From contig JAOPYO010000352.1 in NCBI GenBank assembly GCA_025964575.1, forward strand, positions 1-50,204: 50,204 nt of DNA, in the 5' to 3' direction. The translations under genes and the position numbers were made by a program. The DNA is from Actinomycetes bacterium. Its GTDB lineage: Bacteria > Actinomycetota > Actinomycetes > Streptosporangiales > Streptosporangiaceae. The notes under the pieces were generated by a model that worked only from the letters and a program-made list of their open reading frames with translations, had not been told where the DNA came from and searched no databases. Shown in pieces: positions 24,403 to 32,887 of the stretch (the first letter of the stretch is position 1; each line of letters starts with the position of its first letter).

Positions 24403-24873
24403 ATGACGGACTTCGCCGTCGTGGTGTTTCGCGAGGACGACCAGTGGGAGACGGAACTGCTCCCGGTCGCCCTGACCGAGGATCTGGCGGGTCTGATCCA
24501 TGCCCTGAGGCAACAGCCCAGCATGGCGGGCACGATCGGGCTGGTCTCTGTGGGCGATGATTTCTTCGTGGCGATCAGGGTGCTGGGCGACGAGGTGATG
24601 ATCTTCCTGTCCGACGTCACCGCGTCGGTTGAATGGGCGCTGGCCGGGCAGGTTCTGGACTATCTCGACATCCCCATCCCGGAGGACGAGGAGCTCGATC
24701 AGGTCCTCCCCGTCGGCGATATGTCGATCTTCAGCGATCTGGGACTGGACGAGATGGAGCTCGGTGCCATCTCCGGGGACCTGGATCTCTATCCGGACGA
24801 GATGCTCTCCAGCATCGCCGAACGGATCGGCTTCGCCCAGGCTTTCGAGCGAGCGATCGACACGCTCGGCTGA
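24403..24873 (+). CDS. tRNA adenosine deaminase-associated protein (first copy)
   Basis: 156 residues, acidic, with MTDFAVVVFREDDQWETELLPVALTEDLAGLIHALRQQ, the segment FFVAIRVLGDEVMIFLSDVTASVEWALAGQVLDYLD, and a C-terminal EMLSSIAERIGFAQAFERA. This matches the conserved actinobacterial family found beside tadA and named for that position; no biochemical role is known. The start is uncertain, as a GTG 27 bases upstream is possible. It is the first gene of a tight unit with a second copy and tadA. Confidence 0.8.
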   Translation: MTDFAVVVFREDDQWETELLPVALTEDLAGLIHALRQQPSMAGTIGLVSVGDDFFVAIRVLGDEVMIFLSDVTASVEWALAGQVLDYLDIPIPEDEELDQVLPVGDMSIFSDLGLDEMELGAISGDLDLYPDEMLSSIAERIGFAQAFERAIDTLG

Positions 24874-24914
24874 GGGCTCTTCGCAGCCGCACTGCCCTGG
24901 GCCACAATGAACAG

Positions 24915-25382
24915 GTGCCGTATTTCGCCGCAGTCTTCGCCCAGACCGAGGCCGGCTGGGTAGGAACCGAGGCCGATCTGATCGAGGCCGCGGTCATGGA
25001 CGATGTCTCCGACCTGTTGCGTGAGGCCGCGCTCGAGACGGCCGGTGACCCCGTGCTCCTGCTCGTAGAGGAAGATGACGAGTGGTTCGCGGTGCTGCGC
25101 CTGGACGGCGAGGAGGACCCCAGGGTGTTCCTGTCGGACACGCGGGCCTGCTCCACCAGTGAACTCGCGGGTCTGCTCTACCAGTTCATCGGAGCCGCCG
25201 AGGAAGCACCGGAGGGCGGGGTCGATGGCGCTCCTGACGGCGACCGGGAACTGCTCGTGGACCTGGGGATGGACGCTCAGGGGCTCGATGAGCTGAGCGA
25301 GCGGGTGCTGCCGGCCGACGCGTTGCTGATCGTCGCCGATAAGGCCGGATTCGCCGACGAATTCGACCGGCTCCATGAGTGA
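24915..25382 (+). CDS. tRNA adenosine deaminase-associated protein (second copy)
   Basis: 155 residues from a GTG. It has the same plan as its neighbour: YFAAVFAQTEAGWVGTEADLIEAAVMDDVSDLLREAA at the start, WFAVLRLDGEEDPRVFLSDTRACSTSELAGLLYQF in the middle, and LLIVADKAGFADEFDRLHE at the end. The shared V/FLSD..A motif and acidic tails mark a tandem duplication. Its 3' end overlaps tadA by 8 bases, so translation is coupled. A partner role for TadA is inference from position only. Confidence 0.85.
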   Translation: MPYFAAVFAQTEAGWVGTEADLIEAAVMDDVSDLLREAALETAGDPVLLLVEEDDEWFAVLRLDGEEDPRVFLSDTRACSTSELAGLLYQFIGAAEEAPEGGVDGAPDGDRELLVDLGMDAQGLDELSERVLPADALLIVADKAGFADEFDRLHE

Positions 25383-25827
25383 ATTCGACGCCGTCATGCG
25401 GCTCGCCCTGGAGCAGGCGGTCGGTGCGGGCGAGGACGTTCCGGTGGGCGCCGTCGTCCTGGACCCCGGCGGCTTGGTGGTCGGGGCCGGCCGCAACGAG
25501 CGTGAGCTGACCGGTGACCCGACCGGGCACGCCGAGGTGGTGGCGATCCGTGCCGCGGCCGCCCGGCTCGGCAGCTGGCGGCTGACGGGCTGCACGCTCG
25601 TCGTGACCCTGGAGCCCTGCACGATGTGCGCGGGTGCCGCCGTCCTGGCCCGGCTGGACCGTATCGTGTACGGCGCCGTCGACCCGAAGGCGGGCGCGGT
25701 GGGCTCGCTGTGGGACGTGGTACGGGATCGCCGCCTCAATCATCGGCCCGAAGTGATCGCCGGCGTGCTGGCCTCCGAGTGCGGCGCCCTGCTAACTCAG
25801 TTCTTTGCCGACCGCAGAGTCAGGTAG
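25375..25827 (+). CDS. tadA: tRNA-specific adenosine deaminase TadA
   Basis: 150 residues. It deaminates A34 to inosine in the anticodon of tRNA-Arg(ACG). It contains the zinc-dependent deaminase motifs: GHAEVVA (H52, catalytic E54) and PCTMC (C82, C85). Length and ends match bacterial TadA. It overlaps the preceding associated-protein gene and is followed 10 bp later by tRNA-Ser. Confidence 0.97.
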   Translation: MSEFDAVMRLALEQAVGAGEDVPVGAVVLDPGGLVVGAGRNERELTGDPTGHAEVVAIRAAAARLGSWRLTGCTLVVTLEPCTMCAGAAVLARLDRIVYGAVDPKAGAVGSLWDVVRDRRLNHRPEVIAGVLASECGALLTQFFADRRVR

Positions 25828-25837
25828 CATTCCTGGC

Positions 25838-25927
25838 GGTGGTGTCGCCTAGTGGCCGAGGGCGCACGCCTCGAAAGCGTGTGAAGGGGCAACTCTTCCG
25901 TGGGTTCAAATCCCACCACCACCGCCA
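25838..25927 (+). tRNA. tRNA-Ser (anticodon CGA)
   Basis: The acceptor stem GGTGGTG pairs with CACCACC. The anticodon arm is CACGC-CTCGAAA-GCGTG with anticodon CGA at 25872-25874 (decodes UCG). A long variable arm is followed by the T arm GTGGG-TTCAAAT-CCCAC. The discriminator is G and the 3' CCA is encoded. The long variable arm confirms a class II (Ser) tRNA. Confidence 0.97.
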
Positions 25928-25939
25928 TGGTCTCAAGGA

Positions 25940-25967
25940 CCCCTGACCTGCTGATCAAGGTCAGGGG
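25940..25967 (+). terminator. Rho-independent-type hairpin after tRNA-Ser
   Basis: A perfect 10-bp stem (CCCCTGACCT / AGGTCAGGGG) with an 8-nt loop is followed by CTCTTTC. It lies 13 bp after the tRNA and just before the next gene, so it probably ends the tRNA transcript. Confidence 0.85.
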
Positions 25968-25994
25968 CTCTTTCATGTGTGGTCCGATGGGAAA

Positions 25995-27002
25995 GTGAGC
26001 ACATCTCGGCGACCGCGCGTTGGGGCCTGCCTATCGCTGTCGGGCAGGTATGCCCGGTTCGGCGCGCAAGCCGCTCTCGGCCTGGAGATATGGCGTTCGT
26101 TGGACGGGACCGCGGACCTGAGGGTTGAGGACGATCACAGCGATCCAGCCGTGTTGAAGGTCGCTCTCCGTCGCCTATCCGAGGAATGCGACGTTCTGCT
26201 GGGTCCGTACTCGACGCAGTTGATGAGGACGGCGGGTGACGTCGCGGCGGAGCTTGATCGGGTGATCTGGAACCACGGGGGGTCTGGTGACGATGTGGAA
26301 GCCGCCCACCCCGGTCACATCGTGTCGGTGCCCACCCCGGCGAGCCGGTACGCCGAACCTTTCCTGCGGCACGTGGCGAACGATCCGGAGTCTGCCCGTC
26401 TATGGATCATTGAGGGCAGGGGCGGCTTCGGCCGGCAAGCAGCGGCAGGTGCCGAGGCGTCGGCAAGAGCATTCGGCATCGACACCGTCCGCCTAGGCCC
26501 TGGGGACGCGCTGGGCTCATCCTCGGACTGGAACCTCTTCTGCGCGGGCACGTTCGAAGAGGACGTCGACGCGGTCGGGCGCGCGTTGCACTCCCCGAAT
26601 CCACCGCGAACCGTCTGCGCCGTGGCGGCGGGCATCCGTGAGTTCGGGCATGCCGTAGGCGACGCTGAGGGGATCTTCGGCGTCGGGCAGTGGTTCCCGC
26701 ACAGCGGGCGTACGGCCGAGCTCGGCCCGACCGAGGCGGAATTCCTGGCCGCCTATGCGGACCGGACCGGGACGCTGCCGGACTATCCGGCCGTGCAGGC
26801 AGTGGCCGCCGCCGTGCTCGCCGTTCACTGCGTGAGGCTGGCGGGCGGTACGACTCGTACGCTCCTGTGGTCGGCGGCCTCCGCGCTGGACACGACCACC
26901 CTGTTCGGCGACTTCACGCTCGCCCCGGACAGCGGACTCCAGATCGGGCATAGAGCCACACTCCTCCGCTGGACACGGCAAGGACCGGTAGCGGTTCAGT
27001 GA
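25995..27002 (+). CDS. Periplasmic-binding-protein type I (LivK-like) protein without signal peptide
   Basis: About 335 residues from a GTG. It begins almost at once with the mature-type fold of branched-chain amino-acid binding proteins (RPRVGACLSLSGRYARFGAQAALGLEIW) and continues with the two-lobe pattern (CDVLLGPYSTQLMRTAGDVAAELDRVIWNHGGSGDD; TEAEFLAAYADRTGTLPDYPAVQAVAAAVLAV). There is no export signal or lipobox, and no transporter genes are nearby. It is probably a cytoplasmic ligand-binding protein. An in-frame GTG 18 bases upstream is an alternative start. Confidence 0.75.
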   Translation: MSTSRRPRVGACLSLSGRYARFGAQAALGLEIWRSLDGTADLRVEDDHSDPAVLKVALRRLSEECDVLLGPYSTQLMRTAGDVAAELDRVIWNHGGSGDDVEAAHPGHIVSVPTPASRYAEPFLRHVANDPESARLWIIEGRGGFGRQAAAGAEASARAFGIDTVRLGPGDALGSSSDWNLFCAGTFEEDVDAVGRALHSPNPPRTVCAVAAGIREFGHAVGDAEGIFGVGQWFPHSGRTAELGPTEAEFLAAYADRTGTLPDYPAVQAVAAAVLAVHCVRLAGGTTRTLLWSAASALDTTTLFGDFTLAPDSGLQIGHRATLLRWTRQGPVAVQ

Positions 27003-27058
27003 TGGGGCGCGTCGTGGCGGGAATGACGCGGTACGGGAACTCGCCGTAGACTCTTGAG

Positions 27059-27358
27059 GTGATCTTTAAGGCGGTGGGCGACGGGCGACCCTATCCGGAG
27101 CATGGGCTCGCGGCGCGGGACTGGGCGTCGATCCCGCCCCGCCAACTCCGCCTCGACCAGCTGATCACCACCAAGCGCGAGCTCGACCTGCACTCACTGC
27201 TGGCCAAGGACTCCACGTTCTACGGGGATTTGTTCCCGCACGTCGTGCAGTGGCAGGGCTCGCTCTATCTCGAAGACGGCCTGCACCGGGCCCTTCGGGC
27301 GGCCCTGCAGCAGCGTCTGGTCATGCACGCTCGGGTCCTCGACCTCGACGCCCGGTGA
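27059..27358 (+). CDS. Conserved actinobacterial small protein
   Basis: 99 residues from a GTG, conserved-looking throughout: VGDGRPYPEHGLAARDWASIPPRQLRLDQLITTKRELDLHSLLAKDSTFYGDLFPHVVQWQGSLYLEDGLHRALRAALQQR. The LYLEDGLHRALRA end resembles the nucleotide-binding corner of ParB/sulfiredoxin-like folds, but this is only a resemblance. It overlaps the glycosylase gene (GTGA), so a joint role is possible. The start has no clear Shine-Dalgarno sequence. Confidence 0.75.
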   Translation: MIFKAVGDGRPYPEHGLAARDWASIPPRQLRLDQLITTKRELDLHSLLAKDSTFYGDLFPHVVQWQGSLYLEDGLHRALRAALQQRLVMHARVLDLDAR

Positions 27359-28455
27359 CGCCCGTACGGGTCCTGTCCGACCGGGAGCTGACCGTCTCCC
27401 TCCTGGCTCGGCAGCTGCTGCTGGAACGTCGGCCGATCCCCGCTGTACGGGCCGTACGCCACCTTGCGGCACTTCAGGCGCAGTACTCGCCGTCGCCCTA
27501 CGTAGCACTGCACAGCAGGCTCGAGGGCTTCCGTATCGAGGAGATCGAGGCGGCGCTCCGCGAGCAGACCCTGGTCAAGTCCACGCTGATGCGCGGCACG
27601 CTGCATCTGGTGGCCACCAGCGACTACCCGGCCTTCGCGGCCGCCTGCCACCCCCAGCTGAGCGCCGTCATGCGAACCGCCAACCGCGATGCGGAGCCGC
27701 TCGAGAAGGAGATCCTGGCCGGGCTCGCCGAGTTCACCGCCGAGCCCCGTACCACCGACGCGATCCGTGAACGGGTCCAGGAACTCAGCGGCGGCAGGGT
27801 CAAGAAGGAACGGCTGCTCGACTACGCCCGGCTGCTCCTGCCGATGGTGCACGTGCCGCCGTCCGGGATGTGGCAGCAGCACGGCAAGTTCTCGCTGGTC
27901 GCCTGGCAGCGGCCGCTCGAGCAGGAGCCCGCGGCCACCATGGCGTTGGTCCGCAGCTACCTCGCAGCCTTCGGCCCGGCCACCCGCGAGGACATCGCGG
28001 CCTTCACCTGGCTGCGGTACCGGCAGATCGACCCGGCACTGACCGCACTGGAGCCGCTGCTCCGATTCACCGACCCGGCGGGCCGAGACCTCTACGACCT
28101 GCCTGGGAGTCCACTGCCTGCCGAGGACGTTCAGGTTCCCGTACGCCTACTGGCCCGGCTGGACGCGGCGGTGATCTCGTACCGTGATCGCACCCGGATT
28201 CTGCCGGACGAGCACCATGACGAGGTGATGACGATGGTCAAGGCCAACGTGATGCCCTACCTTGTCGACGGCCTGGTCGCCGGGCAGTGGTCGTACGAGC
28301 AGAAGCGCGGAACCGCGGTGCTCACCCTGCGGCCGTTCTCCGCGCAGAGCGGGCCCCTCCCCGCGGATCTGGAGCCGGAGGCCGAGCGCATGCTCGCCTT
28401 CGTGGCGCCGGACGCGGAGAAGCGCGTGATCGAAATGGCGGCGCCGGGCGGTTGA
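27355..28455 (+). CDS. AlkZ-like winged-helix DNA glycosylase family protein
   Basis: 366 residues of the HTH_42 (DUF1006/AlkZ) family. It has RAVRHLAALQAQYSPSPYVALHSRL, with the QAQ catalytic pair (Q41, Q43), then STLMRGTLHLVATSDYPAF and a C-terminal LARLDAAVISYRDRTRILPDEHH...VDGLVAGQW. AlkZ enzymes excise alkylated bases or unhook crosslinks; the best studied protects producers from azinomycin. Members without a biosynthetic cluster are common in actinomycetes. It is translationally coupled to the preceding small gene. Confidence 0.88.
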   Translation: MTPVRVLSDRELTVSLLARQLLLERRPIPAVRAVRHLAALQAQYSPSPYVALHSRLEGFRIEEIEAALREQTLVKSTLMRGTLHLVATSDYPAFAAACHPQLSAVMRTANRDAEPLEKEILAGLAEFTAEPRTTDAIRERVQELSGGRVKKERLLDYARLLLPMVHVPPSGMWQQHGKFSLVAWQRPLEQEPAATMALVRSYLAAFGPATREDIAAFTWLRYRQIDPALTALEPLLRFTDPAGRDLYDLPGSPLPAEDVQVPVRLLARLDAAVISYRDRTRILPDEHHDEVMTMVKANVMPYLVDGLVAGQWSYEQKRGTAVLTLRPFSAQSGPLPADLEPEAERMLAFVAPDAEKRVIEMAAPGG

Positions 28456-28527
28456 ATCGGTGATGTGGAGGTCGTTCTCACGACCCCCGCATCACTGAAT
28501 CACGTCACTGAATCAAGGAAGCGCAGG

Positions 28528-29037
28528 TCACCTCAGCTTGTGCCAGGGTCCTCGCTTGGAGACGTTGAAGGCGTTCTTCTTGCTGTCGAGGATGCCGACC
28601 GCTCCAAAGACGGAGATGTGGTCGTTCGGGAAGAGCCCCCAGTTCTCGTTGACCTTTTGCTTCCCCTTGCCGTGGGTGTTGACGATGCACCAGACCCCCT
28701 TGTGCAGGGAGAGCTGGTAGCACAGCGCCGCGGCCTTGCCGTCCGCCTTGGTGTCGCTCAGGTGGATGTCGAACCAGTAGTAGCTCTTTCCTTGGAATTT
28801 CCTCCAGTAGAAGTCGCCCGAGGTGTAGGAGCCACGGAGGTCCGAGACATGGAAGTAGTGCTTCTTGACGCGGAGGCTGCTGCCGTCCGCGGCCGTCGCC
28901 GCCGCCGCCCTTCCGCTGTCGGACATGCCGGCCACGGGATAGGCCGTGGAGTCGGCGGCCTGCGCGGGGGCGATGGTGGAGCCGGCTGTCGCGCAAAAAG
29001 CCACGACGGCCAGCGCGGTGGAGGTAATGCGTCTCAT
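28528..29037 (-). CDS. Secreted protein of unknown function
   Basis: About 169 residues. MRRITSTALAVVAFCATAGSTIAPAQA is a Sec signal peptide with an AQA cleavage site. The mature part is rich in aromatic and basic residues (KKHYFHVSDLRGSYTSGDFYWRKFQGKSYYWFDIHLSDTK) with two Cys (LCYQLSLHKGVWCIVN) likely to form a disulfide. I chose the ATG with GAGG just upstream; a GTG two codons earlier is possible. No family is recognised. It is separate from the ABC operon by over 300 bp. Confidence 0.75.
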   Translation of the reverse strand: MRRITSTALAVVAFCATAGSTIAPAQAADSTAYPVAGMSDSGRAAAATAADGSSLRVKKHYFHVSDLRGSYTSGDFYWRKFQGKSYYWFDIHLSDTKADGKAAALCYQLSLHKGVWCIVNTHGKGKQKVNENWGLFPNDHISVFGAVGILDSKKNAFNVSKRGPWHKLR

Positions 29038-29043
29038 TTGCAC

Positions 29044-29368
29044 CTCACTGCTGCGAATGTCGGAGAAGTCGGGACATTAGCAGTCCAGTGATCATGAGGC
29101 CATTGGATTTCAAACTTCGGCGGACGGACCTGTTCGTCGACAGGTGAACGAGGCCAGAATCCGATGGACATCGGAATTGCGTTCCGGTTTCCATCGGAAA
29201 CTGCTCTCCGTCCACGACGCGGCCCCGCAACTCCTATCGGTGGTTCTTGCTCGCTAGGACGTGGGTTTCGTGGCAGATGGTGTCTTCGGGTGGACCGTCA
29301 CGTGATTCACGGGGGCTCCCTGGTGGACGGCCGCGCCACCGGCTCCCAGGGGAGCCGGTGGCGGTCGC
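29044..29368. other. Intergenic region between secreted protein and ABC permease gene
   Basis: About 325 bases with no supported gene. The part next to the permease stop holds a strong hairpin (listed as terminator). The rest probably carries the promoter of the secreted-protein gene. Confidence 0.6.
29334..29363 (-). terminator. Hairpin terminator of the ABC/lipoprotein operon
   Basis: A perfect 13-bp GC-rich stem (CGCCACCGGCTCC and complement) with a 4-nt loop lies 5 bp past the permease stop. No U tract follows, as is common in actinomycetes. Confidence 0.75.
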
Positions 29369-30589
29369 TCAGGGCCCGCTGAGGGCCTCGGTGGGGGCGA
29401 GGCGGGCGGCACGGATCGCGGGGTAGAGACCGGCGATGCCGCCGATGATCAGGGTCGCGCCGACGCCGCCGACCATCGCCCACGGCGGCACCACGGTCGG
29501 CCAGCCCTGGGTCACCGCGAAGACCGCCGTGACCACGGTGCCGAGTCCCACGCCGCCTATGCCGCCGAGTGCCGCCAGCAGCTGGGATTCGGTGAGGAAC
29601 TGCAGTCTGATCTGGCCTCGGGTGGCGCCGAGGGAGCGGCGCAGGCCGATCTCGGCACGGCGTTCCAGGACCGAGATGACCATCGTGTTGGCGACGCCGA
29701 CACCGCCGACCAGCAGTGCCACACCGCCGAGACCGAGGAGCAGCCCGGTGAACGCCTTGTTGGAGGCGTTCTCGGCGGCCAGCGCGTCGGATGGGCGGCT
29801 GACCTCGATCTCGTTGGGCGACTGGGGGTTGGCGGTGGCGGCGAGCAGGTTCCGCACGTTCTCGACCGAGGCCTTCTCCGCCCGGGTGTAGATGGTGGTG
29901 GGGTGACCGTCGAAACCGAGGTGGGATGCCGCCACCTCCCAGCCGACCAGGGCGGCGGAGTCCAGTTCCGGCGCGAGAACGGCCGGGTTCAGGATGCCGA
30001 CGACGGTGAACCACTGCGAGCCGAGCCAGACCTGGACGTTCGCCCCGGCGACGCCGAGCCGCTCCGCCGTCGCCGACCCGAGCACGACGGCCGGATACCG
30101 GCTCGTGCCGGCATTGAGCCAGGTCCCGGTCGCCATACTGAGGCCGACCGTGTGGGGCAGGTCGAGGCGGGCCGCCAGCACGCTGATCCCGCCGCTCTCC
30201 GCCTCCGGGATGTGATCGTTGCGGTAGACGTGCGTGTTGGTGGCATTGCCGGTGGCGGACGCGGAGTTGACGTGGGCGATCCGGCCGATCATGGCGACCG
30301 AGTCCTTGGGGAGCTGGGCGCCCTCGCCGGCCAAGTTCTTGCCGGGCGCGACGGTCAGCAGGTTGGTGCCCAGCCGGTCCAGGGTGGCCTGGAGCTGCGC
30401 CCGGCTGGAGGTCGAGATACCGACCACGCCGATCATCGCGGCGATGCCGATCGCGATGCCCAGGGCGGACAGGAACACCCGCAGCGGGCGGGCGCGCAGG
30501 CCTGCGGCGCCCACCCTGAACACGTCCCTGGGGCCCAGCCTCGCCGGCACATCATCGCTCACTGCCCGGCCTCCTCCCGTACCGGTCAC
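29369..30589 (-). CDS. ABC transporter permease, MacB/FtsX type
   Basis: 406 residues. An N-terminal helix (LRVFLSALGIAIGIAAMIGVVGI) is followed by a large extracytoplasmic MacB-like domain (about 60-270). Three C-terminal helices follow, with the FtsX motif (GGVGVANTMVISVLERRAEIGLRRSLGATRGQI...LAALGGIGG) and the end GLYPAIRAARLAPTEALSGP. Such permeases do not import but transmit mechanical force to outside partners or expel peptides and lipids. The GTG start overlaps the ATPase stop (GTGA). It forms a tripartite unit with the ATPase and adaptor. Confidence 0.93.
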   Translation of the reverse strand: MTGTGGGRAVSDDVPARLGPRDVFRVGAAGLRARPLRVFLSALGIAIGIAAMIGVVGISTSSRAQLQATLDRLGTNLLTVAPGKNLAGEGAQLPKDSVAMIGRIAHVNSASATGNATNTHVYRNDHIPEAESGGISVLAARLDLPHTVGLSMATGTWLNAGTSRYPAVVLGSATAERLGVAGANVQVWLGSQWFTVVGILNPAVLAPELDSAALVGWEVAASHLGFDGHPTTIYTRAEKASVENVRNLLAATANPQSPNEIEVSRPSDALAAENASNKAFTGLLLGLGGVALLVGGVGVANTMVISVLERRAEIGLRRSLGATRGQIRLQFLTESQLLAALGGIGGVGLGTVVTAVFAVTQGWPTVVPPWAMVGGVGATLIIGGIAGLYPAIRAARLAPTEALSGP

Positions 30590-31275
30590 CGTCCGGCCTC
30601 CGCCCACACGTTGTCCTGGACGATCCGGCCGTCGCGCATCTGGACCTGGCGGGGCAGGGTCGCGGCGATGTCGCGGTCGTGGGTGATGACAACGACCGTC
30701 GTGCCGCTCTCGGCCAGCTCGCGGAGCAGGCCGATCACGCCGGCGCCGGAGGCGGAGTCGAGGGCGCCGGTCGGCTCGTCGGCGAGCAGCAACGCAGGCT
30801 CGCCGACAACTGACCTGGCTATCGCCACCCGCTGCTTCTCGCCGCCGGACAGCTGGTGTGGCCGGTGATCGAGCCGATGTCCGAGCCCGACTCGCTCCAG
30901 AGCCAGGCGGGCGCGGCGGCGCCGCTGTGCCGGGGGAACGCCCCCGTACAGCAGGCCGTCGGCGACGTTGTCGAGCGCGCTGACCCCGGTGGCGAGATGG
31001 AACTGCTGGAAGACGAACCCGATCCGCCGGGCGCGCAGCGCCGACAGCCGCCGGTCGGACAGCCGGGACACGTCGCGGCCCTCGACGAGCACGGTGCCGC
31101 TGCTGGGCCGGTCGAGCGTGCCGAGCAGGTGCAGCATCGTCGACTTACCGGAGCCGGACGGCCCGACGATCGCGACCAGCTCGCCGGCCTCGACCTTCAC
31201 CGACACCGCGTCCAGCGCGGTGACGTCGCCCGGGTAGGTCTTGGTGACGTCCTGGAGCTCCACGACAGGGCTCAT
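30586..31275 (-). CDS. ABC transporter ATPase, MacB/LolD type
   Basis: 229 residues with Walker A (GPSGSGKST), Q-loop (VFQQFHL), signature (LSGGEKQR), Walker B (LLLADEPTG) and switch His (VVITHD). The short length and IGFVFQQFHLATGVSALDNV are typical of the MacB/LolD/FtsE group that pairs with FtsX-type permeases. Both gene borders overlap neighbours by 4 bases. Confidence 0.96.
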   Translation of the reverse strand: MSPVVELQDVTKTYPGDVTALDAVSVKVEAGELVAIVGPSGSGKSTMLHLLGTLDRPSSGTVLVEGRDVSRLSDRRLSALRARRIGFVFQQFHLATGVSALDNVADGLLYGGVPPAQRRRRARLALERVGLGHRLDHRPHQLSGGEKQRVAIARSVVGEPALLLADEPTGALDSASGAGVIGLLRELAESGTTVVVITHDRDIAATLPRQVQMRDGRIVQDNVWAEAGR

Positions 31276-32318
31276 GTGGGGACCCCAACCTTCATGCCTC
31301 CGGACAGGCCGGAGCCGGAGATCTCGACCTTGCCCTCGGTGAACACGCCGGTCTCGACCCGGACCGTGCGGACGGTACCGCCCTCGACGAGCTGCACGCC
31401 GTAGCCACCGTCGGGCTGCGCGAGCAGCGCGGCGACCGGCACGGCGAGGACGTTCGCGTGCCGGTTGGCGGTGAGGTGGACGTCCACCGGCGCCTTGTCG
31501 TACGAGCCGAGCGACCGCTGTTTGGGGATCGCGATGGTGACCTTGATGGTGGTCGGATTATCGCCGTGTCCCTCGGTGGCGACCTTGCCGACGCTGGTGA
31601 TCGTTCCCTTGGTGGTGCCGCCGTCGGGCAGCTCGATCGACACCTCGGCGCCCTTCTTGGCCAGCCGCTGGTACTGCACGTCGAGGTCCACGTTCACCAC
31701 GCGGGTGGTGCCGGTGTAGGTGAGCACCGGGCCGTTCGGTTGGTCGCCGACGTTCGCTTTTCGCTCCGCCACCCGGATCTCGCCGGGCGCGATCAGAACC
31801 GACCCTGGCGTCACCTTGCCGGTCTGGTCGACACCGAGGTCCTTCTGCCAGCGCTGCACGGCGGAGGTGGTGGCGGAGCTGTAGGTCTTGTCGACCGTGA
31901 ACCCGGTGTAGCCGAGGGCCTGGAGGTTCCGCTCGAACTGCAGGACGTCCGCGCCCTTGGTGCCCTCGGAAAGGGACCGGTAGAGCGGCAGCGACCCGTA
32001 GAGCAGCGGCACCGGATGGTCGTCGATCTTGTAGGCGGGCTGGCCCCTGGAGACCAGGGCGCCGGGTCCGGCCAGCCAGGTCAAGGTGCCGTGACCGCCC
32101 CCGCCGGTCGCGGTGCGGGTGGTCCCGTAGCCGAGCGTGCCGCTCACCTTCTGGGTCTCGACCAGCGTCGTCCGTTCGATCGGCGCCGTCGCCGGCGGCA
32201 GGGAGCTGTGCACGGCGGTCGTGCCGCTCCCGCCGCCCAGACCGATGGACGCGAGGCCGGCACCGCCGATCACGACCATCCCGGCGATGCTCATGACCGC
32301 GGCGCGCGTCCTGTTCAA
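31272..32318 (-). CDS. Membrane-anchored adaptor with peptidoglycan-binding domain (HlyD-like)
   Basis: 348 residues from a TTG that overlaps the lipoprotein stop (TTGA). An N-terminal membrane anchor (MSIAGMVVIGGAGLASIGLGGG) is followed by a first lipoyl/barrel part. A PG_binding_1 module comes next (LSEGTKGADVLQFERNLQALGYTGFTVDKTYSSATTSAVQRWQKDLGV, about 120-170). HlyD/RND-adaptor-like beta domains follow (PGEIRVAERKANVGDQP; SVGKVATEGHGDNPTTIKVTIAI; VAALLAQPDGGYGVQLVEGGTVRTVRVETGVFTEGKVEI). It likely links the ABC pump to the cell wall. The TTG start is set by the overlap and the frame. Confidence 0.9.
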   Translation of the reverse strand: MNRTRAAVMSIAGMVVIGGAGLASIGLGGGSGTTAVHSSLPPATAPIERTTLVETQKVSGTLGYGTTRTATGGGGHGTLTWLAGPGALVSRGQPAYKIDDHPVPLLYGSLPLYRSLSEGTKGADVLQFERNLQALGYTGFTVDKTYSSATTSAVQRWQKDLGVDQTGKVTPGSVLIAPGEIRVAERKANVGDQPNGPVLTYTGTTRVVNVDLDVQYQRLAKKGAEVSIELPDGGTTKGTITSVGKVATEGHGDNPTTIKVTIAIPKQRSLGSYDKAPVDVHLTANRHANVLAVPVAALLAQPDGGYGVQLVEGGTVRTVRVETGVFTEGKVEISGSGLSGGMKVGVPT

Positions 32319-32887
32319 CCGGTCCCCCCGCCCGAGAGACCGCCCTGGTCCCCCCCGCCCTCGCCACTGCCGGTATTGGTCTGGGCCCCGGCCCCGCCGC
32401 CCGGCTGGTATTTGCGGCAGGCCTTGTCGGCGTTCTTGAACGCCTGGCTGTTCGGGTCCAGGTTGGTGCCCTTGCCCCCCTTGATCTCGATACCGCCGTC
32501 GGCGTTCGGGTCGGGGAAGTTGGTCAAGCCGTGCTGGCGCATGCATTTGGCCATGGCGCGCATCATGGCCAGTTGCTCGGGCTTGGGTTTCTGCGGCTTG
32601 CCGCCGTTCGGCATCAGGTGGCGGCACTTGGTCTCGGCCGCCTTCATCTTGTCCATGCCGCCCTTCCCGCCGGTCGCCTTCAGTTGGAAGTGGCCGTCCG
32701 CAGACGGGTCCGGCATGTCCACGCCGTTCTCGCGCATGCACTGGGCGAACTTGCGCATGCTGTCGAGGTCGCTGGCCGCCTTGGCGGTGCTCTTGCCGCC
32801 GGTGCCGCCGCCTTTGCCCCCGCAGGCCGTCACCCCAAAGGCGAGTACCGGGACCATGGCCAGCGCCGCGAGCGTCTGTCGTCGCAT
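32315..32887 (-). CDS. Lipoprotein with two CMR...PDP...C repeats
   Basis: 190 residues. The signal MRRQTLAALAMVPVLAFGVTAC ends in a lipobox (VTAC, lipid Cys22). Two repeats follow: FAQCMRENGVDMPDP with a partner Cys 38 residues on (C50, C88), and MAKCMRQHGLTNFPDP with a partner Cys 42 residues on (C115, C157). Each ends in a K.AETKC- or KNADKAC-type motif. The C-terminus is a Gly-rich linker. Cys, Met and His spacing could suit metal or disulfide chemistry, but this is inference. It is the first gene of the operon with the adaptor and ABC genes and is divergent from the two-component pair. A one-repeat homologue lies at 9.0-9.5 kb. Confidence 0.9.
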   Translation of the reverse strand: MRRQTLAALAMVPVLAFGVTACGGKGGGTGGKSTAKAASDLDSMRKFAQCMRENGVDMPDPSADGHFQLKATGGKGGMDKMKAAETKCRHLMPNGGKPQKPKPEQLAMMRAMAKCMRQHGLTNFPDPNADGGIEIKGGKGTNLDPNSQAFKNADKACRKYQPGGGAGAQTNTGSGEGGGDQGGLSGGGTG

